Shown here: positions 51,429 through 61,523 of the stretch, in pieces
Numbering within the stretch: the first letter of the stretch is position 1
Layout of the letters: each line of letters opens with the position of its first letter
NCBI GenBank assembly: GCA_026394055.1
Contig: JAPKYZ010000101.1
Coordinates: 121,559 to 185,558, forward strand
Source: Acidobacteriota bacterium
GTDB lineage: Bacteria; Acidobacteriota; Terriglobia; Bryobacterales; Bryobacteraceae
Direction of reading: 5' to 3'
DNA length: 64,000 nt
Translations under genes and position numbers: made by a program
Notes under the pieces: model-generated
The model's input: only the letters and a program-made list of their open reading frames with translations
Databases searched by the model: none
What the model was told of the DNA's origin: nothing

Positions 51429-52853
51429 CTAGCGGGCGACTCCTTTCACCCACTGGAACAACGGCTCCGGCCAAAGTCCGAGGCCGAGCGTGGCCAGCGC
51501 GGTCAACGCGGTGGAAACGCCCACGCCCCAGCTGATCTCAAGCGGTGCCTGCTCCTTCGCCTCACCGGCGAACATCACGCGCACGATGCGGAAGTAGTAG
51601 TAGAGCGAGACCGCCACGTAGACCGTTCCAATCACAGCAAGCACATACTGCTGCGCCTCCACCAGCGCCAGGAACAAGTAAGCCTTTGCCACAAAGCCCG
51701 CTGTCGGCGGAATGCCAGCCAGCGAAAGCAAGAACACCAGCATCAGCACAGCGTAGACCGGGCTGTACCGCATCAGGCCGGCGAAATCTTCCAGCGTCTC
51801 CGAAGGCAGATTGCGGCGGCGCAGAGCCACCAGCACCAGGAACGCTCCCAGGTTCATGAACGTGTAGACCAGCGTGTAGAGCAACGCGCCGCGCAGTCCG
51901 GTCTCATTGCCAGCAGCGATGCCTAACAGGATGTAGCCCGCGTGCGAAATGCTCGAATAAGCCAGCAGGCGCTTGATGTTCGATTGCGTCACGGCCGCCA
52001 AGTTGCCAATGGTGAGGCTGAGAATCGCCACGACCATAACCACTGGCTGCCAGGTGTCGCGCAGAGGAGCCAGCGGGCCTAGGAACAGCCGCAGCAACAG
52101 GGCAAAGGCGGCCGCTTTCGACGCCACTGAAAGGTAAGCCGTCACCGGCGTCGGCGCGCCCTCATAAGCATCCGGAGCCCACATATGGAACGGCGCCGCC
52201 GCGATCTTGAAGAACAACCCAGCCGCCGTGGTGGCCAGGGCGAGCAGTACCGCCGGATGGCCGGGGTCGAGCGCCGCCAGCGCCTGGGCCATGGGCGTTA
52301 GTTTCGTCGTGCCGGTCAAGCCGTAGAACAGCGACAGGCCGTAGGCCAGGATGCCGCTCGAAAAGGCGCCCAGCAGCAAGTATTTGAGCGCTGCCTCGTT
52401 CGACCTTTTGCTCTCTCGCAGAAAGCCTACCAGTACGTAGAAGGTGACGGACATCAGCTCCATGCCAGTGAACAGCGTCACCAGCTCGGTGCCTGTGGCC
52501 AGGAAGAACATCCCGCATTGGGCCAGCATCAACAGGCCGTAGAACTCCGGGTGATGCTCCTCTTCGATGTCGAGATAACGGTAGGAGATCAGCCCGGTGA
52601 CCACGGCGGCGGCCACAAACAGGAAGTTGAAGAACAGGCCCAGGCCGTCAATGGTCAGGCCGCCGCCGAAGGCCGTGAAGGCTCCCACTTGGAGCTGCCG
52701 CCAGAGCGCAATGCCCGTAAACAGCTCGCCCGCCAGTAACATCGCCACGCCGGAAATGCGGCGGAAGAAGAGGCCCGCGCAGCCGAACAGCGCCAGCACC
52801 AGGGCGGGCATCAGCGCGAAGTGATCGGTGGAGGTGTAGAAGTTGCCCATCAC
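51429..52853 (-). CDS. nuoN: NADH-quinone oxidoreductase subunit N
   Basis: A 474-aa antiporter-like membrane subunit with about 14 helices. Typical features are the Lys-bearing broken helix region FKIAAAPFHMWAPDAYEGAPTPVTAYLSVASKAAAFALLLR and Glu in FTGMELMSVTFYVLVGF. It forms one proton path of the membrane arm. It begins 2 bp after the nuoM stop and ends 1 bp before nuoH. Confidence 0.96.
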   Translation of the reverse strand: MMGNFYTSTDHFALMPALVLALFGCAGLFFRRISGVAMLLAGELFTGIALWRQLQVGAFTAFGGGLTIDGLGLFFNFLFVAAAVVTGLISYRYLDIEEEHHPEFYGLLMLAQCGMFFLATGTELVTLFTGMELMSVTFYVLVGFLRESKRSNEAALKYLLLGAFSSGILAYGLSLFYGLTGTTKLTPMAQALAALDPGHPAVLLALATTAAGLFFKIAAAPFHMWAPDAYEGAPTPVTAYLSVASKAAAFALLLRLFLGPLAPLRDTWQPVVMVVAILSLTIGNLAAVTQSNIKRLLAYSSISHAGYILLGIAAGNETGLRGALLYTLVYTFMNLGAFLVLVALRRRNLPSETLEDFAGLMRYSPVYAVLMLVFLLSLAGIPPTAGFVAKAYLFLALVEAQQYVLAVIGTVYVAVSLYYYFRIVRVMFAGEAKEQAPLEISWGVGVSTALTALATLGLGLWPEPLFQWVKGVAR

Positions 52854-52855
52854 GG

Positions 52856-54289
52856 TCAGCTGCGGTGCAGCGCCTCCAGGGCGGCCTTCACGCCGGGGGC
52901 GATCAGGTCAAAGTAGGGTTTCGGGTAGACGCCGATCGAGATGGCCCAAGCCACCAGCGGCAGCACGGTCAACCATTCGCGGACGCTCAAGTCAGGCAGA
53001 CCTCGGTTGATCTCCTGCTGCGGCCCCAGCATGGTCCGCTGGTAGAGCCATAGGAGATACGCCGCACCCAACACCACGCCCGGCACAGACCAGTAGGCCC
53101 ACAGCGCGTTGGCCTGATAGGCGCCGTTCAGGATGGCGAACTCACCGACAAAGCCATTCAGCAGCGGCAGACCGGCGGAGCTGAGCATCGCGATCGCGAA
53201 GATCACCGCCAGGTTCGGCATGGCATGCGCCAGGCCGCCGAAATCGGCAATCACGCGCGTGTGGCGGCGCTCATAGACCAGGCCGACGATCAGGAATAAC
53301 AGGCCGGTGGAGATCCCGTGGTTCACTTGCTGCAGCACGCTGCCGGAGATGCCGCTCGCATTCAAGCTGAACAGGCCCAACGTGCAGAAGCCCAGGTGCG
53401 ACACCGATGAGTAGGCGACCAGGCGCTTCCAATCCTTCTGCATCAGGCTGACCAGTGCGCCGTAGAGGATCGCGATGATCGACAGCACCGCCATCGCCGT
53501 CACGATCTCGCGCGCATGTCCGGATTTGGGCAGCAGCGGCAGCGAGAAGCGGAGGAACCCGTACGTGCCCATCTTCAGCATCACGCCCGCCAAAATCACG
53601 CTTCCGGCCGTCGGGGCTTCCGTGTGCGCATCCGGCAGCCAAGTGTGCAGCGGGAACATCGGCACCTTGATCGCAAAGGCCAAAAAGAACGCCCAGAACA
53701 CCCACTGTGCGGTCACTTCATCGAGAGGCACGGCCAGCAGCGTGGCCGCATCGAACGTCTTGGCTCCGCCCTTGAGGTAGAGCACAATGATGCCGAGCAA
53801 CAGGAACACGCTGCCCGAGAGCGTATAGAGGAAGAACTTGATGGCGGCATAGAGCCGCCGCGCGCCGCCCCACAGGCCGATCAGGAAGTACATCGGCACC
53901 AGCGAGAACTCAAAGAAGACGAAGAACAGCACCAGGTCCTGCGCCACGAAGACGCCCAGCATCGCGGATTCAAGCAGCAGCAGGAGCGAGTAGAACTCCT
54001 TGGTCCGCTCGGTGATCGACTCAAAGCTCGCCAGGATCGCGAGCAACGTCATCACGGCCGTCAGCACCAGCATCAACTGGCTGATACCATCGGCGGCTAC
54101 GTGATAGTCGACGCCCAAGGTCGGGATCCACGGCACCCGCTCTGCCGCCGCGCCGGTGCGCAGCAGTTGGATCGACAATGCAGCCGTCGCCGCGCTCACC
54201 GCCGCCGCCCAATACTTGCTCCACTTGGCGGGCAGGAACAGCGAGACCAGCATCCCGGCCAGCGGGGTCAGCAACAGCAGACTGATCAT
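52856..54289 (-). CDS. nuoM: NADH-quinone oxidoreductase subunit M
   Basis: A 477-aa antiporter-like subunit. Landmarks: FFVFFEFSLVPMYFLIGLWGG with the essential Glu, FAIKVPMFPLHTWLPDAHTEAPTAGSVILAGVMLKMGTYG with the proton-path Lys residues, and SVSHLGFCTLGLF. It overlaps nuoL by 4 bp (ATGA). Part of the proton-pumping arm. Confidence 0.96.
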   Translation of the reverse strand: MISLLLLTPLAGMLVSLFLPAKWSKYWAAAVSAATAALSIQLLRTGAAAERVPWIPTLGVDYHVAADGISQLMLVLTAVMTLLAILASFESITERTKEFYSLLLLLESAMLGVFVAQDLVLFFVFFEFSLVPMYFLIGLWGGARRLYAAIKFFLYTLSGSVFLLLGIIVLYLKGGAKTFDAATLLAVPLDEVTAQWVFWAFFLAFAIKVPMFPLHTWLPDAHTEAPTAGSVILAGVMLKMGTYGFLRFSLPLLPKSGHAREIVTAMAVLSIIAILYGALVSLMQKDWKRLVAYSSVSHLGFCTLGLFSLNASGISGSVLQQVNHGISTGLLFLIVGLVYERRHTRVIADFGGLAHAMPNLAVIFAIAMLSSAGLPLLNGFVGEFAILNGAYQANALWAYWSVPGVVLGAAYLLWLYQRTMLGPQQEINRGLPDLSVREWLTVLPLVAWAISIGVYPKPYFDLIAPGVKAALEALHRS

Positions 54290-56145
54290 CGCCCGCCTCC
54301 GGAGAAGGACCAGGCCATCAGCGCCGCCAGGCCCGCCAGGAAGATCCAGGCATAGGATTGCAAGCTGCCGGTCTGCAACAGACGCACGGGGTAGGAGACG
54401 GCCTTCACCAGAAACGCCGTCAACCGCACCAGGCCGTCGACGACGCCCGCATCAAACATTCGCGACAAGCGGCCCACACTGCGGGTGAGCAACGCAAAGC
54501 CATTCACGGCACCGTCGATGATGCCCCGGTCCAGGCGGCCCAACTGCTCACCACCGCCTTGCGCGACCCCGCGTACCAGGGTGGCTTGAAGGGCCTGGTC
54601 AATATACCAGCCGCGCTCAAACAGAAAGTAGAAAGGAGACAGGAAGCGCCACCGGAAGTGGGCCATCGCAATGCCGCTCACCGCGGCCGCCACCGCCACA
54701 CCCATCAGGACGTACTCCATGGTCTGGTGGTCCGATTGATGCAACCCCAGCGGCAACCAGCCCGCCACGACACTACCCAGCGCGAGAATTGCCAGCGGGA
54801 CGCGCATGGTCAACGGCAGCCCGTGGGGCTCACCGTGGTGCGACTCGCCCAGGAAGGTCATCGCAATCAGCCGCCACATGTAGAAGGCCGTCAGCAAGGA
54901 CGTGGCGATGCCGAACGCCCACAGCGCCGGGGATGTCTTGAAGGCCAACCAGAGGATCTGGTCCTTTGACACGAAGCCCGCCAACCCCGGCACACCGGCG
55001 ATGGCCAGCGTGCCGATCACCATCGTCCAGAAGGCGAACGGGAACTGCTTTTTCAGGCCGCCCATGCGGCGCATATCCTGCTCACCGTCGAGCGAATGGA
55101 TCACCGCGCCTGCGCACAGAAACAGCAGCGCCTTAAAGAAGGCGTGCGTGAACAAGTGGAACAGCGCCGCGTCGTACGCGCCGACGCCGAGGGCAATAAA
55201 CATCAACCCCAACTGGCTGACCGTCGAATACGCCAGCACCCGCTTGATGTCGTTCTGCACCATCGCGATCGTGGCCGCCAGCAACGCCGTCACCGCGCCC
55301 ACGACGGACACGGTCGCCAGCACTTGTGGCGCCGCATCAAACACCGGGGCGCAGCGCACGATCAGGAAAATGCCCGCCGTCACCATGGTGGCCGCGTGGA
55401 TCAAGGCCGAGACCGGCGTGGGGCCTTCCATCGCGTCCGGCAACCAGATGGCGAATGGATACTGGGCACTCTTGCCCATGGCGGCCAGCAGCAACAGGGC
55501 CGCCACCGGTAGCGCCCATTCTGGCGCCAGCTGCGTGGTGAACTCGCGATAACGGAGGGACCCGGTCTGGCCCAGGATGGTGAACATCGCCAGCAGATAG
55601 GCCGCGTCCGCCACGCGATTAGTGAGGAAGGCCTTGTTGGCCGCGTTGCCCGCGGAAGGCCGGTCAATGTAGAAACCGATCAGCAGATAGCTCGACAGGC
55701 CGACGCCTTCCCAACCGGCAAACGTTAACGCCAGGTTGTTCGACATCACCAGCAGCAGCATGAAGAAGACGAACAGGTTCAGGTAGCCAAAGAAGCGCGC
55801 CACGCCGGACTCATGCTCCATGTAGCCGCAGGAATAGAGGTGGATCAGAAAGCCGATGCCGGTGATCACCAACATCAGCAGGGCGCTCGATGAATCGATC
55901 AGCACCGCAAAGTCCGCGCCCAGGCCCGGCATCCAGGTGCCGTAGACGATTTCGCGAGCGGTCTCGCCCGTCGGGTGGGGGGTGAGCAGCAGCGCTACGG
56001 TGGCCGCAAACGCCGCGCCCACGGTGCTGGAACAGATCAGCTGGACGGCAGACCGCGGCAGCCATCGTCCCACGGCCAACATCAATGCCGCCCCGGTGAG
56101 CGGCAGCAATAAGATCAACGCGGCCAGTGTCTCCACGCTTACCAT
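54286..56145 (-). CDS. nuoL: NADH-quinone oxidoreductase subunit L
   Basis: A 619-aa distal antiporter-like subunit, long enough to include the lateral C-terminal helix. Landmarks: [17 protein letters not shown] (Glu), [38 protein letters not shown] (Lys, His), and the C-terminal hydrophobic anchor. The start overlaps nuoK by 7 bp and the stop overlaps nuoM by 4 bp. Confidence 0.97.
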   Translation of the reverse strand: MVSVETLAALILLLPLTGAALMLAVGRWLPRSAVQLICSSTVGAAFAATVALLLTPHPTGETAREIVYGTWMPGLGADFAVLIDSSSALLMLVITGIGFLIHLYSCGYMEHESGVARFFGYLNLFVFFMLLLVMSNNLALTFAGWEGVGLSSYLLIGFYIDRPSAGNAANKAFLTNRVADAAYLLAMFTILGQTGSLRYREFTTQLAPEWALPVAALLLLAAMGKSAQYPFAIWLPDAMEGPTPVSALIHAATMVTAGIFLIVRCAPVFDAAPQVLATVSVVGAVTALLAATIAMVQNDIKRVLAYSTVSQLGLMFIALGVGAYDAALFHLFTHAFFKALLFLCAGAVIHSLDGEQDMRRMGGLKKQFPFAFWTMVIGTLAIAGVPGLAGFVSKDQILWLAFKTSPALWAFGIATSLLTAFYMWRLIAMTFLGESHHGEPHGLPLTMRVPLAILALGSVVAGWLPLGLHQSDHQTMEYVLMGVAVAAAVSGIAMAHFRWRFLSPFYFLFERGWYIDQALQATLVRGVAQGGGEQLGRLDRGIIDGAVNGFALLTRSVGRLSRMFDAGVVDGLVRLTAFLVKAVSYPVRLLQTGSLQSYAWIFLAGLAALMAWSFSGGGR

Positions 56146-56453
56146 TTCAGGAGATCCACCTCGTCGGCGTTCACTGTCTGTTTATTCCGGAACAGCGCAA
56201 TCAGGATGCCCAATCCAACCGCTGCCTCAGCCACCGCTACGGCAATGATGAAGATGGCGAACACCTGCCCGTGCAACTGCCCGAGGTGCTTCGAGAACGC
56301 CACCAGATTGATGTTGACCGCATTCAAAATCAGCTCGATCGACATCAGAATCACCACCACGTTGCGGCGGGTCAGCACGCCGACGGTGCCGATCAGCATC
56401 AGCGCCGCGCTCAGGGCCAGGTAATGGCCCAGGCCGATGGAGGTCAGGCTCAT
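56139..56453 (-). CDS. nuoK: NADH-quinone oxidoreductase subunit K
   Basis: A 104-aa subunit with three helices. It carries the two membrane Glu residues typical of NuoK (one in [21 protein letters not shown] and one in [18 protein letters not shown]). It overlaps nuoJ by 4 bp and nuoL by 7 bp. Confidence 0.96.
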   Translation of the reverse strand: MSLTSIGLGHYLALSAALMLIGTVGVLTRRNVVVILMSIELILNAVNINLVAFSKHLGQLHGQVFAIFIIAVAVAEAAVGLGILIALFRNKQTVNADEVDLLKW

Positions 56454-56980
56454 GCCTTTGCTCCCTTCGAGGGCGCGCTGGCCGTTGGCTTGGGCCGCGC
56501 CATCAGGACACTGCCGACAATCGCTACCAGCAACAGCAGTGAGATCGCTTCAAACGGTACGAGATATTCGCTAAACAGCAGATCAGCCAGCAGTTGCGTG
56601 TTGCCGCCCGGAACGGGTGCCTGGTTGCTCGCGGGACCCGGCCAGTTGCGCTGCGCCGCCCACCGGAGGCCAATGCCGCCCGTGCCCAAGGCCAGCGCCA
56701 AGCCCAACCACCAACCCTTCACAAAGTGCCGCTCCTGCCGCGATTCATCCAGGTTGATCAACATGATCACGAACAAAAACAGCAGCATGATGCCACCGAT
56801 GTAGAGGATGATCTGCACCGCAAACAGGAACTCCGCCCGCTGCAGCAGATACAGCCCCGCCGTGCCGAGCAGTGACACGATCAGCGCCACCGCGCAGTGA
56901 ACGGCGTTGCGCAGGCTCACCGTCAAGACGGCGCCCGCCAGCACCATGACTGCGAAGATCCAGAAAAAGGCAGCGTCCAC
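56450..56980 (-). CDS. nuoJ: NADH-quinone oxidoreductase subunit J
   Basis: A 176-aa five-helix subunit from a GTG start. Signature: [34 protein letters not shown]. It overlaps nuoK by 4 bp, with a 65-bp gap after nuoI. It forms the pi-bulge helix that links the quinone site to the antiporters. Confidence 0.95.
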   Translation of the reverse strand: MDAAFFWIFAVMVLAGAVLTVSLRNAVHCAVALIVSLLGTAGLYLLQRAEFLFAVQIILYIGGIMLLFLFVIMLINLDESRQERHFVKGWWLGLALALGTGGIGLRWAAQRNWPGPASNQAPVPGGNTQLLADLLFSEYLVPFEAISLLLLVAIVGSVLMARPKPTASAPSKGAKA

Positions 56981-57045
56981 GGGCTTTGCCTAGCGGCCTC
57001 TCCCGGGGGTGCCCAGCAGGGTGGACGGGGAATGGGGAATTTGCC

Positions 57046-57507
57046 TCATTGACGGTACTCGGTGGGCCGGGGGCCTTCTTCCAGCATTTGGCGATCCCAG
57101 ATCTGGCCGCCGCGGGTGTAGCTGGCCAGCTCAAAGTCCTGCGTCAGTTCCAGTGCATCCACCGGGCAAGCGTCCTCGCACAGGCCGCAGAACATGCAGC
57201 GCGACAGGTCATAGGTGAACGTGGTCAACTGCTTGCGCTTCTTTTCGTCCCGGACAAAGCCGACGACGATCAGGTTTTCCGGGCAGGCGATCTTGCACAG
57301 GTCGCAGGCAATGCAGAGCGTTTCGTTGGTGACCGGGTGGATGTTCAGCCGGGGCGCACCGCGGTACCGCTCGGCGATGGCCGGGCGGGTGATCGGGTAC
57401 TGCTCCGTGTAGATGTTCTTGGGGTGCTGGTGGCGGAAGGTGATCCACAGGCCTTCCAACAGGTCCAGCAGCAATGCTTTCTTGAGAAACTCAATCACCG
57501 TCTTCAT
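57046..57507 (-). CDS. nuoI: NADH-quinone oxidoreductase subunit I
   Basis: A 153-aa ferredoxin-like subunit with two [4Fe-4S] sites: CIACDLCKIACP near residue 68 and CMFCGLCEDACP near 109, each C-x2-C-x2-C-x3-CP. It carries electrons to NuoB. In this operon it follows nuoD directly; nuoE, F, G and H are not between them as in the classic order. Confidence 0.97.
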   Translation of the reverse strand: MKTVIEFLKKALLLDLLEGLWITFRHQHPKNIYTEQYPITRPAIAERYRGAPRLNIHPVTNETLCIACDLCKIACPENLIVVGFVRDEKKRKQLTTFTYDLSRCMFCGLCEDACPVDALELTQDFELASYTRGGQIWDRQMLEEGPRPTEYRQ

Positions 57508-57525
57508 CTGATTCCCGGCGGGCCG

Positions 57526-58632
57526 CTAGCGGTCCACTTCTCCCATCACGCAATCGATCGATCCAATAATGGCCACCACATCGGCCACCAGCGCCCCCTT
57601 GGCCATGCGGTCCAGCGCCTGCAAGTTTAAGAAACTAGGCGGCCGTACGCGGACCCGGTAGGGGTGAATGGTGCCGTCGCTGACAATAAAGTAGCCTAGC
57701 TCACCCTTGGGCGCCTCAATCGGCACGTAGGCCTCGCCGACGGGCGGCTTGATCACCTTCATTCCGCGCGCCACGATGGCGCCTTCGGGGATGCGGGCCA
57801 CCGCTTGCTCAATAATCCGGACGCTCTGGCGCATCTCTTCGATGCGCACCAGGTATCGATCCAGCGTATCGCCCCGCGTGCCGGTGGGGATATCGAACTC
57901 GTAGTTTTCGTACCCAGAATAAGGGAGGGCGCGGCGCACATCCCAGGCCAAGCCGGAAGCGCGCAGCATGGGCCCGGTGACGCCGAGGCTCTTGCAATCT
58001 TCGATGGTCAAAAAACCGACACCTTCCAGGCGGTCCCGCCAGATGCGGTTGCCCGTCAGCAGGCGGTCGTATTCGTCGATCTTGGCCGGGAACATGGCGC
58101 AGAAGGCCCGCACCTCATCCTCAAAACCGGCATAGAGCTGGTACTGCAGGCCGCCAATGCGGAACGCGTGAGTGGTCAGGCGCGCTCCGCAGTAGTTTTC
58201 GAAGATCTTGAGGATCTCTTCGCGCTCCCGCATGGTGTAGAACAGCGGGGTGATGGCTCCGATGTCGAGCGCATGGGTCCCCAGCCAGAGCAGATGGCTG
58301 GCGATGCGGTTGAGTTCGGTCAGCACCACGCGCACCACCTGGGACCGCTCCGGCGCAGTGATGCCCATCAGCTTTTCGACCGCCAGGCAATAGCCCAGGC
58401 CGTTCGAGACCGCCGAGACGTAGTCCATGCGGTCCACGTAGGGGGCGAACATAGCGTAGGTGCGGTTTTCCGCAATCTTTTCAACGCCGCGGTGCATGTA
58501 GCCGATCACGCATTCGGTGCCGGTGACGCGTTCGCCATCCAGCTTCAGGATGACGCGCAGGACGCCGTGCGTCGACGGGTGCTGCGGCCCCATGTTGAGG
58601 ACAAGTTCGCTGGAATCGAAGGCGGTACTCAT
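57526..58632 (-). CDS. nuoD: NADH-quinone oxidoreductase subunit D
   Basis: A 368-aa quinone-site subunit related to [NiFe]-hydrogenase large subunits. Landmarks: [25 protein letters not shown] near the start, [33 protein letters not shown], and the C-terminal [19 protein letters not shown]. The length is that of a separate NuoD, not a CD fusion. Confidence 0.97.
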   Translation of the reverse strand: MSTAFDSSELVLNMGPQHPSTHGVLRVILKLDGERVTGTECVIGYMHRGVEKIAENRTYAMFAPYVDRMDYVSAVSNGLGYCLAVEKLMGITAPERSQVVRVVLTELNRIASHLLWLGTHALDIGAITPLFYTMREREEILKIFENYCGARLTTHAFRIGGLQYQLYAGFEDEVRAFCAMFPAKIDEYDRLLTGNRIWRDRLEGVGFLTIEDCKSLGVTGPMLRASGLAWDVRRALPYSGYENYEFDIPTGTRGDTLDRYLVRIEEMRQSVRIIEQAVARIPEGAIVARGMKVIKPPVGEAYVPIEAPKGELGYFIVSDGTIHPYRVRVRPPSFLNLQALDRMAKGALVADVVAIIGSIDCVMGEVDR

Positions 58633-58657
58633 GCTGTCATTCTTCTGACTCGGCTGC

Positions 58658-59086
58658 CTACTGGCCGCTCTCGATCCCCAGGTTGGCCTGCACCCAGGCG
58701 TTGTCCATCTGCGTCAAGCCATAGTCCCGGCGCAGGGGAAAGCCTTCCCAACCATCTGGCAGCAGGATGCGCTTCATGTCCGGATGTCCTTCAAAAACAA
58801 GCCCGAACATGTCGTACAGCTCCCGCTCCAGCCAGTCCGCGCCAGAAAAGAGCCCGGTGATCGACGGCACCGGGCTGTCGCCGGAGGCCATTACTTTGGT
58901 TACCGCTTCCACATTGTCGCCCAGGCGGCGCAAACGGTAGATCAACTCAAAACGGGTAGGCCGCTGCGGATAGTCCACCGCGGTGATGTCCACCAGGAAG
59001 TCAAATCCGTCCTGTATTTGCGCCCCTAGGTGTGCCCCCAGAGCTTCGGGGGACACTTCGATCTGGCCGGCTGAGAATTCTGACAC
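58658..59086 (-). CDS. nuoC: NADH-quinone oxidoreductase subunit C
   Basis: A 142-aa subunit of the hydrophilic arm: [25 protein letters not shown], then the signature [29 protein letters not shown]. The GTG at 59086 ([11 protein letters not shown]) is chosen, with AAGGG just upstream. A longer reading to 59179 would run through a strong terminator hairpin and is rejected. It is the first gene of the operon, and no nuoA or nuoB precedes it. Confidence 0.92.
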   Translation of the reverse strand: MSEFSAGQIEVSPEALGAHLGAQIQDGFDFLVDITAVDYPQRPTRFELIYRLRRLGDNVEAVTKVMASGDSPVPSITGLFSGADWLERELYDMFGLVFEGHPDMKRILLPDGWEGFPLRRDYGLTQMDNAWVQANLGIESGQ

Positions 59087-59167
59087 TGAACCCTTAATTA
59101 TAGAGGGTGACCCTGGGAAAAACCGCACGGTCCCGCAACGGGAGGGGAAAACTGGGGTCTCAAAGAG

Positions 59168-59197
59168 AAAGGGGCCCACCGAATGGTAGGCCCCTTT
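59168..59197 (-). terminator. Rho-independent terminator after first PEP-CTERM gene
   Basis: AAAGGGGCC (59168) and GGCCCCTTT (59189) form a perfect 9-bp stem with a 12-nt loop. On the minus strand it is followed by CTCTTTG. It lies between the PEP-CTERM gene and nuoC and separates the two transcripts. Confidence 0.85.
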
Positions 59198-59253
59198 GAT
59201 ACAACGGTCTCGACGGAAAGCTTTTGTTCACTCTCGTGAACGGCTTCCAAACA

Positions 59254-59979
59254 CTAGGCTGAACGACGGCGGTAGAGCGAACCCAAACCCACCAGCGCCA
59301 CGCCAATCAGGGCGAAGGTAGCCGGCTCGGGAACCGCCTGCGGGAGGATCGAGAGGGTGCCGTTGAAGGACACATCACTCGCACCAGCCGGCAGCGCCGC
59401 ATCAAATTCCAAAACCAAGCCCAGGCTGCTGACGGTCCGGGGACCGAAAGCAACGAACGGGCCGGTGCCACCGTTGTTGGTGTTGTCGTCGGACTTGGTC
59501 AGCGTTCCGCCAGCCGGAATCGCCGTATCAGCCACGGTCACGAAACCTTCCGGCACCAGATTCGCATTGACGTCGGGCCACGGGATGTAGGCCTTGACGG
59601 AAACGTTCTTGATAGAGGAAGCGCCAGCGCCCTTCTTGGTGGTCAGCGTATACCCAGCCGACTGAAAAATCAGCGCATAGGTGTCAGAAAAGATCGGAAT
59701 ATCGAACTTGACCAGGTGCTTGCCGCTCTTGGAGGTGTTGTACGTCCAGGAGATGAACGGATCCTTGTTCCAGGTCGCGGAGTAGGAAAAACCAGTCCCG
59801 GCTAGATCGCCGCCGACCCAAGTGCCGGTTTTATCAATCACTTCGAAGGTTTCCCGAACAACCGATTGGCCATCCAGGTCAACCGACAGGTGCCCAGCGG
59901 TCGCATCCTGAACCTCGACGATGATGTCGCCAAACGTCAGGGGAGCCAAAAGCAGGAAAGGGGCCAAAAAACGAAACAT
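59254..59979 (-). CDS. PEP-CTERM sorting domain protein, paralog 1
   Basis: A 241-aa secreted protein: signal peptide (FLAPFLLLAPLTFG), a beta-rich body (ATWNKDPFISWTYNTSKSG, LIFQSAGYTLTTKKGAGASSIKNVSVKAYIPWP), then the sorting signal VPEPATFALIGVALVGLGSLYRRR. In the known pathway such tails are cut by exosortase, and the proteins go to the surface or extracellular matrix. It is closely similar in layout to the two downstream PEP-CTERM genes (60353 and 61524). A strong promoter lies upstream. Confidence 0.93.
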   Translation of the reverse strand: MFRFLAPFLLLAPLTFGDIIVEVQDATAGHLSVDLDGQSVVRETFEVIDKTGTWVGGDLAGTGFSYSATWNKDPFISWTYNTSKSGKHLVKFDIPIFSDTYALIFQSAGYTLTTKKGAGASSIKNVSVKAYIPWPDVNANLVPEGFVTVADTAIPAGGTLTKSDDNTNNGGTGPFVAFGPRTVSSLGLVLEFDAALPAGASDVSFNGTLSILPQAVPEPATFALIGVALVGLGSLYRRRSA

Positions 59980-60048
59980 TGTTCCTCCAGATTCTCAGTT
60001 AAACAACGACCCAGTGTATTCTCACCAGATTCTTTACGTACGCACTTT

Positions 60049-60077
60049 ATCTTAAGGCGGTACAGGCGAACTGTCAA
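60049..60077 (-). promoter_or_regulatory. Sigma-70-type promoter for PEP-CTERM paralog 1
   Basis: On the minus strand TTGACA (60077-60072), a 17-bp spacer, then TAAGAT (60054-60049). It lies about 70 bp upstream of the ATG. The -35 is perfect and the -10 is close to consensus. Confidence 0.65.
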
Positions 60078-60352
60078 CGGTATAGATTGTCAAATACTCG
60101 TTGCAGGCCACTCCTGTTTTCGTCCTGCGGCCGGCAGGTTCAGCAATGGCCCTGGGCGGCGAGGACGAAAGCCCGGCTACCCATGGAAAGCCGGGCACGC
60201 CCCAAAAAACGCTCGACCAGCTGCCGGAACGCGGCACTCTCTCAGCCGGAACGGCCGTTCTCGGGGAACGGTCCGTCGTCAGGATTAGTAATACAGTCGC
60301 TTCACGCCAAAGGCCGTCGTCCGGCGTTTACGCGGCGCGGGTTCCGCCGGGA
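60078..60352. other. Intergenic region between PEP-CTERM paralogs 1 and 2
   Basis: The spacer holds the terminator of paralog 2 (60171-60196) and a small palindrome CCTGC-GGCCG-GCAGG (60124-60138). No gene is seen; open frames here are short and compositionally poor. Confidence 0.5.
60171..60196 (-). terminator. Rho-independent terminator-like hairpin after PEP-CTERM paralog 2
   Basis: GCCCGGCT (60171) and AGCCGGGC (60189) form an 8-bp stem with a 10-nt loop, followed on the minus strand by TTTCGTCC. It lies about 155 bp past the stop of paralog 2. Confidence 0.6.
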
Positions 60353-61087
60353 CTACCGGCGCTGGCGGGCGCCGAGCAGTGCCAACGAGGTCAAGGCCAG
60401 TCCAAGCAGCCCCGCTGTCGCCGGTTCCGGCACGGGGGCGATGTCCAATTGGCCGTTCAGCCCCAGCCGGTCATTGGTTCCCAGGGTGGCATTAAAGGTG
60501 ATCACCACGCCCATGGTGACCACATTCTTGCCACCAAACGGGACATAGTCACCCGCACCACCGGAATTGGTGTTGTCGTTGGCCACTGTCGTGCTTCCCT
60601 TGATGCCGGTGGACCCGGCTACCGTGGTCTGGCCGACGGAGATCACGTTCCCGGCCAGATCCGGCCATGGAAGGTACGTCTTTTCAATCACCGTCCCGAC
60701 GGAGGCACCCTTGCCCCGCTTATCTCCCGTAATGGTGTAGGCGAGTGAGCTGAAGATATAGGCGTATTGATCCGCCACGATGCTGATGTTGAACTTCACC
60801 GTCTGGGGGCCGCTCTTGGTGGTCGTGTAGCTCCAAGTTAAAACCGGATCCACATTCCAACCCACGCTCCAGATAAAGCCATTCTTCGCCAGCGACGCCG
60901 CGCCCACGGCATCCCCCGGGGCTAACGGATCATAAGAAAGAAACTGTCCAGTCTTAGTATTCTGCTCGAATACGACCGTGGGCAGATCATTTATGGTGGC
61001 TCCCCCAAAACCATACAGGGGCGCGCTGAACGCTAAAGAGCGGAGCGCAATAATCCCTAATGCCAACAGTCCGAAGCTTTTCATCAT
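60353..61087 (-). CDS. PEP-CTERM sorting domain protein, paralog 2
   Basis: A 244-aa secreted protein with a signal peptide (SFGLLALGIIALRSLAFSAP), a body with the shared blocks WNVDPVLTWSYTTTKSGPQTVKFNI and SLAYTITGDKRGKGASVG, and the C-terminal VPEPATAGLLGLALTSLALLGARQRR. AAGGAGA precedes the double ATG. It is the most diverged of the three paralogs at its N-terminus. Exosortase is not encoded in the window. Surface localisation is inferred from the tail. Confidence 0.92.
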   Translation of the reverse strand: MMKSFGLLALGIIALRSLAFSAPLYGFGGATINDLPTVVFEQNTKTGQFLSYDPLAPGDAVGAASLAKNGFIWSVGWNVDPVLTWSYTTTKSGPQTVKFNISIVADQYAYIFSSLAYTITGDKRGKGASVGTVIEKTYLPWPDLAGNVISVGQTTVAGSTGIKGSTTVANDNTNSGGAGDYVPFGGKNVVTMGVVITFNATLGTNDRLGLNGQLDIAPVPEPATAGLLGLALTSLALLGARQRR

Positions 61088-61405
61088 CTTCCGATCTCCT
61101 TAAGTGTCGATGATCAGTGACATTACACCGAATGCCGGGCGGGGATCCGGCGTGGAGTTGAAGACTGTGGCATTAAGCCGCACGGGCACCGAAATGCCCA
61201 AGATACTTCCTCTGCGCCTTATCCGTTTGTACTACGACCGCTTACAGGCTACGGCTGATACCGGAAGGTGTCAAGCAAAAAGATGCTCTCCGGCGGCGGG
61301 TTATCTCCCGTAGCTACTAGGATCAACGTTAGAAGGAAGAGGGATAGCCCGGTGAGGGCGGAGTGGATAGGTGCACTTGCGTGGCGGGGGATGGGCAAAA
61401 GGAAA
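61088..61405. other. Intergenic region between PEP-CTERM paralogs 2 and 3
   Basis: Contains presumed promoter sequence for paralog 2 and a small hairpin GGGCA-CCGAAA-TGCCC (about 61184-61200). No gene is recognised. Confidence 0.45.
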
Positions 61406-61441
61406 AACCCCAAAGGCTCGAGGGGCGAAGCCGTTGGGGTT
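61406..61441 (-). terminator. Rho-independent terminator after PEP-CTERM paralog 3
   Basis: AACCCCAA-A-GGCT (61406) pairs with AGCC-G-TTGGGGTT (61429-61441) with one mismatch. On the minus strand the stem is followed by TTTTCC. It stands about 80 bp downstream of the stop. Confidence 0.85.
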
Positions 61442-61461
61442 GGAGAACTGACAGGATTCGT

Positions 61462-61514
61462 GTCCCGCCTGCCGCCTTATCCGCGAGACAGCCGGATCAG
61501 GCGGCGGGCAGGAC
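61462..61514. repeat. Large imperfect inverted repeat directly after PEP-CTERM paralog 3
   Basis: Two 22-nt arms, 61462-61483 (starting GTCCCGCCTGCC) and 61493-61514 (ending GGCGGGCAGGAC), match at 19 of 22 positions around a 9-nt loop. It begins 9 bp after the stop codon and precedes a second terminator, so it may protect the 3' end of the mRNA. Confidence 0.75.
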
Positions 61515-61523
61515 CACAAGCGA

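Noticed and set aside
59087..59179. N-terminal extension of nuoC
   Set aside because: It would translate through the terminator hairpin of the preceding transcript and gives residues atypical for NuoC; the GTG at 59086 fits better.
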